From positions 124,001 through 188,000 of the forward strand of contig MU401457.1 of the NCBI GenBank assembly GCA_022579005.1: DNA of 64,000 bases. The letters are read 5' to 3'. Under the pieces are notes generated by a model. That model ran no database searches. It was given only the letters and a program-made list of their open reading frames with translations, and was not told where the DNA came from. The position numbers were made by a program, and so were the translations under genes. This stretch comes from Poronia punctata. Taxonomy: Eukaryota; Ascomycota; Sordariomycetes; Xylariales; Xylariaceae. Shown piece by piece: positions 60,901-64,000 of this stretch. The stretch's first letter is position 1, and each line of letters starts with the position of its first letter.

Positions 60901-63120
60901 TTTTTTGACTTTTTCTGGGGGTATCTATCTAGACCATATACACGTATCATGATGGATTAGATAGACCAGCATGTTGTGCGGATTCTTGTCTACGCTCATG
61001 TAAGACATGTGGAAGTGTTTTGTAAGGTGGCCTCTTTTGCGCACCTAAGGTGTTCATTTGGTCATTCGAGCACATGGCAGCGTCACTGCCCAAAGAGCCA
61101 AGCCACCGCCCTCATCTTTACTTCCTACACGTACTTTTACTATGCAAGGTACTAACTATACAAGTAACTAATCTGAACTTGATGACCAATCCTCAAGGAA
61201 AGCGCAAAAAGGGAACGGGTAAGGATTTTTATCTACGGGTAGTTAGATCTATCTATCTCATCTACATCTACAATACACGTATCTCACAGTTAGTCAAGAG
61301 ATATAAATCTGTCCTTCTAAACCTATCATAGTCTGTTAGCCTAGCTTATCCCAACTACCGACAGACAACCTTTTTCTATTACATGTAGTTGATGTAGAGT
61401 CCAGACGGGGCTGAAGCGGGGGTGCTCGTTGAATGACGTCGGGGGTAGGGTAGTGACGTCTTTTAGGGGGGTCTTTTTTTTCTTTCTTTCTTTTTCTTGG
61501 GGGATTTGATTTGATTTGGTTTTGAGGGGTTGATGAAAATGATTGGTAGTTACATTTATCTACCACCTACCTACTCGTCTGTTTTGAAACACCGGATGGA
61601 GGAGGAGTGCGATGACACATGGTGCTTGTTTGTTTTCTATCGATTGTATTGTATTGTATTGCTTACTTCCTACCACCTACACGTACATAAAAGAAACGTG
61701 CGGCTGGGAGGGAGGGAGAGAAGTTGGCGTAGGTAGGGGGGCCGTGACCCAGAGATGCGGATTTGCGTCATACCCCAATGACGCAAATAGGCCGGGGTAA
61801 AGAAAGGTAAGGGTAAAAGGGGGCATGTTAGGAAGTTGTGACGTGCTTTGTCCGTGTTACCTACACCTACCTACATTACCTACAGTATGAATGAACTTGC
61901 AAGAAGTTAAAGAACAGAGAGGTAGGTACTTGTACTGACTGCACTATTTACTGTATCTAACCTTAATTACATGTATGTAGTTAGAAGAGGGGGGAGGGGT
62001 TAAAACAAAGAGAGTTGATATTGTCTGTTGTAAATACTACAATAAAGTAAGTTGTGTGGTATCCTCTGCAGGTAAAACACCACACTTGTCAATTTTACTG
62101 CTTTCTTTTCTTGAGAAGGAATGTCTTAATGTATGTGTAATAGGTCTTTGACAATAGAGAGTACCTGACACAACGGTAATACTTCCAGGTTCTGTATAAA
62201 GTGGATCTGGGCAGGTACATCTGCAGAAGTGATACCGATTCACTCCACCGTAAATGGGTTGATTTACATGCATCCTGCAGGTAGATAAGTACCTGACTTG
62301 CATACCCCCCCTCTTACTTCTTGATCAAAAACTTTTCAAGCTTTGAGAAGTTTCAAGATCTGATTTAATAGAAAGACAGGAAAAAAAACCTTTAATAAAC
62401 AGATATTGCTGCACATCAAGCAAAGAACTACCTCTGAAAAGAGCAGCACCTTGGAGAAAGGCTGTTATGTTAGAAATATGGGTTTTGGGCAAACTGCAAG
62501 AATCGTACGATGTAGGGCGCTAAATAGCAAGAGCAAGTTGGGCCCTGGTCAACCGCTGCTGCACGTGCTTAACGGTGGGGTTTGCCTAGGCTGTTCTGTT
62601 TTCCGACAACTGGAGACAAAACCAACCATTTATATCCTCTGCCTGTGGCCTCGCTTGGGAGATTTGGACCGTGATGGATACCTTCCCGAGATCCAATAGG
62701 CAAGTAGTTATGAAGAGATACCCCTCTGCTCTAGGTTAGATGATTGGCTTCTCAGTCTTTGAACGTAGTAGCAGTAGCCGGGATATCGAATGTGAATTGC
62801 AGACACGGTAGATTTGTAAAGGGATTGGATAAAACGCGTCTTGGGTAGAATATGTTGATGGATTTGTTAGCGTACCTGAAGTACTGTGCCTACAGTGTAT
62901 TATCAAGTCCGTTGGCAAAACCATGTGGACAGAGAATCTATTTATAAAATTGTGCAGAGATATGGGATGCAAACGACAGCACTGTTCAAAATCTCACTGT
63001 TGATGCATCGTCAACCTTGCTGGCATAGAATGGTATACACTTGTACTTTGCAAGACTTGTATAAGAAAAGATAGGAGATCTGCAAGGGGAATCAGAAATA
63101 GGAAACAAGGTAATGTATTC
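60901..63120. other. intergenic, no gene supported
   Basis: About 2.2 kb downstream of the GH79 gene. It contains T/C-rich and G-rich tracts (61466-61506), TAGGTAGG words and a few frames under 100 codons without domains, the longest being the 97-codon plus frame at 62406-62699. Composition shifts to AT-rich near 63.1 kb. Confidence 0.5.
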
Positions 63121-64000
63121 TTTATGTATCTAGCTAAATGTAAATAAATTAATAAGTACCCCTTAAAATAAGGTTTAAGTAGGTTTTAATAATAAAAAGG
63201 TTATAACCTTAAAATAATAGGTATAAAGAAAGTAATAGCCTCTTTTTTTTTATTAAAGTAGGTTTAAAAAATTAAACTTATTTTTTTTAAATTTATACTA
63301 CTATTAAGCTAACAAAATAGGACAAAAGAAGTGCAGCGCCCTTGCTATAATAATAAAAAATAAAGTTACTAAATTATTTTAATTAGATGCTAGCTCTTAT
63401 TAGCAAGAAAAGATTTTTTTTAGTACATAAGTAGCTTTTTTTTAGCTTAAAGACTTTTAGTAAATTTTTATAATAGTTATATAAAGCTGTTAGTAAGCTA
63501 TTTAAATTTATTAAATAAAATAATAGTTTTTTAAAGTGCTTTTTAATAACAAATAAACCTTTTTAGTAAAGTATTAACTTTTAAGGTTTGCTATTTTATA
63601 ATAGCATAACAAAGTTATTTACTTTAATTTTAAAAATTTTTATATTATATTAATATTGTTAGATTTTTTATTAAATATTTATATTTTTTAAAATTTTTTT
63701 TTATAAAGCTTAAACTTTTATTATAAAGTTATTTTAAAATTATAAAATCTTGTTTTTAAATAGTAAAATAAACTTTTTTAAAGCTAATAAGCTTTTTAAA
63801 TCTTTTTAGTTTGCTGCTAAAAATTGTGCTTTTAAAAGTTTATAAAATAAAATTTTATATAGTATTTTTATAAAAAATAATTTAATAAATATTATAATAC
63901 GTTTATTATACTAAGCAACTATTATTAGCAAATATTAGTTTTAATTATTAAATTTTTTGCTTTTAAATATAAGCTTTTTAAAAATTTATTAAAAAATCTT
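63121..64000. mobile_element. edge of a second AT-rich block, probably degraded repeat
   Basis: GC content drops sharply from about 63120 to the window end, with A/T runs, AAGCTT-like words and no open frame. This matches the look of a mutated transposon, but I could not read any conserved protein motif on either strand. Unlike the 15-21 kb block it still contains TCTT words and several GA dinucleotides, and a GC-containing island lies at about 63318-63345 (GACAAAAGAAGTGCAGCGCCC is part of it). It continues beyond the window. Confidence 0.45.

Noticed and set aside
1..64000. CRISPR array, operon or prokaryotic defence island
   Set aside because: The sequence is eukaryotic nuclear DNA with spliceosomal introns; the tandem repeats present lack unique spacers.

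Overview
The window is nuclear DNA of a filamentous ascomycete, most likely a Sordariomycete. The evidence is short introns (50-201 nt) with fungal GTRNGT-type donors and CTRAC-like branch sites, ascomycete-type housekeeping proteins, TAGGTAGG-rich intergenic DNA, and an extremely AT-rich, mutation-scarred transposon block. It is gene-poor: nine protein genes that I can splice into open frames, one tRNA, and long non-coding stretches (about 9 kb before the AT-rich block and 11.5 kb after it).

Left part (1-5.9 kb): tRNA-Ser(GCU), a mitochondrial isoleucyl-tRNA synthetase (four exons, minus strand), and a divergently transcribed conserved acidic protein of unknown function. From 5.9 to 33 kb I find no convincing gene. 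This desert contains microsatellites, a 21-bp tandem repeat, hairpins, and a 6.4-kb AT-rich block (about 15.12-21.55 kb). In that block, relics of reverse-transcriptase motifs A, B and C and of an RNase H motif can still be read on the plus strand, so it is a dead Tad1-like LINE retrotransposon.

Middle part (33-51 kb): a Sam37/metaxin-like subunit of the mitochondrial outer-membrane sorting machinery (+), lipin-type phosphatidate phosphatase (-), a BuGZ/ZNF207-like two-zinc-finger protein (-), a GMC-family FAD oxidoreductase (-, containing a GC-AG intron), and a class-I SAM methyltransferase (+). Right part (53-61 kb): a hypothetical protein with two cysteine clusters (+), a small secreted six-cysteine protein (-), and a secreted GH79 beta-glucuronidase-like enzyme (+). 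A second AT-rich block begins near 63.1 kb and runs off the window.

The genes do not form an obvious pathway cluster. The first two-thirds are housekeeping genes. The stretch from the GMC oxidoreductase to the GH79 enzyme has a more accessory, secretome or metabolism character and lies next to AT-rich DNA. The most unusual signals are not genes. First, cytosine loss in the LINE relic appears to depend on a preceding pyrimidine (TpC/CpC), rather than mainly on the CpA context of classical RIP. Second, the octamer TACTCGTA occurs about 30 times where about two copies are expected.
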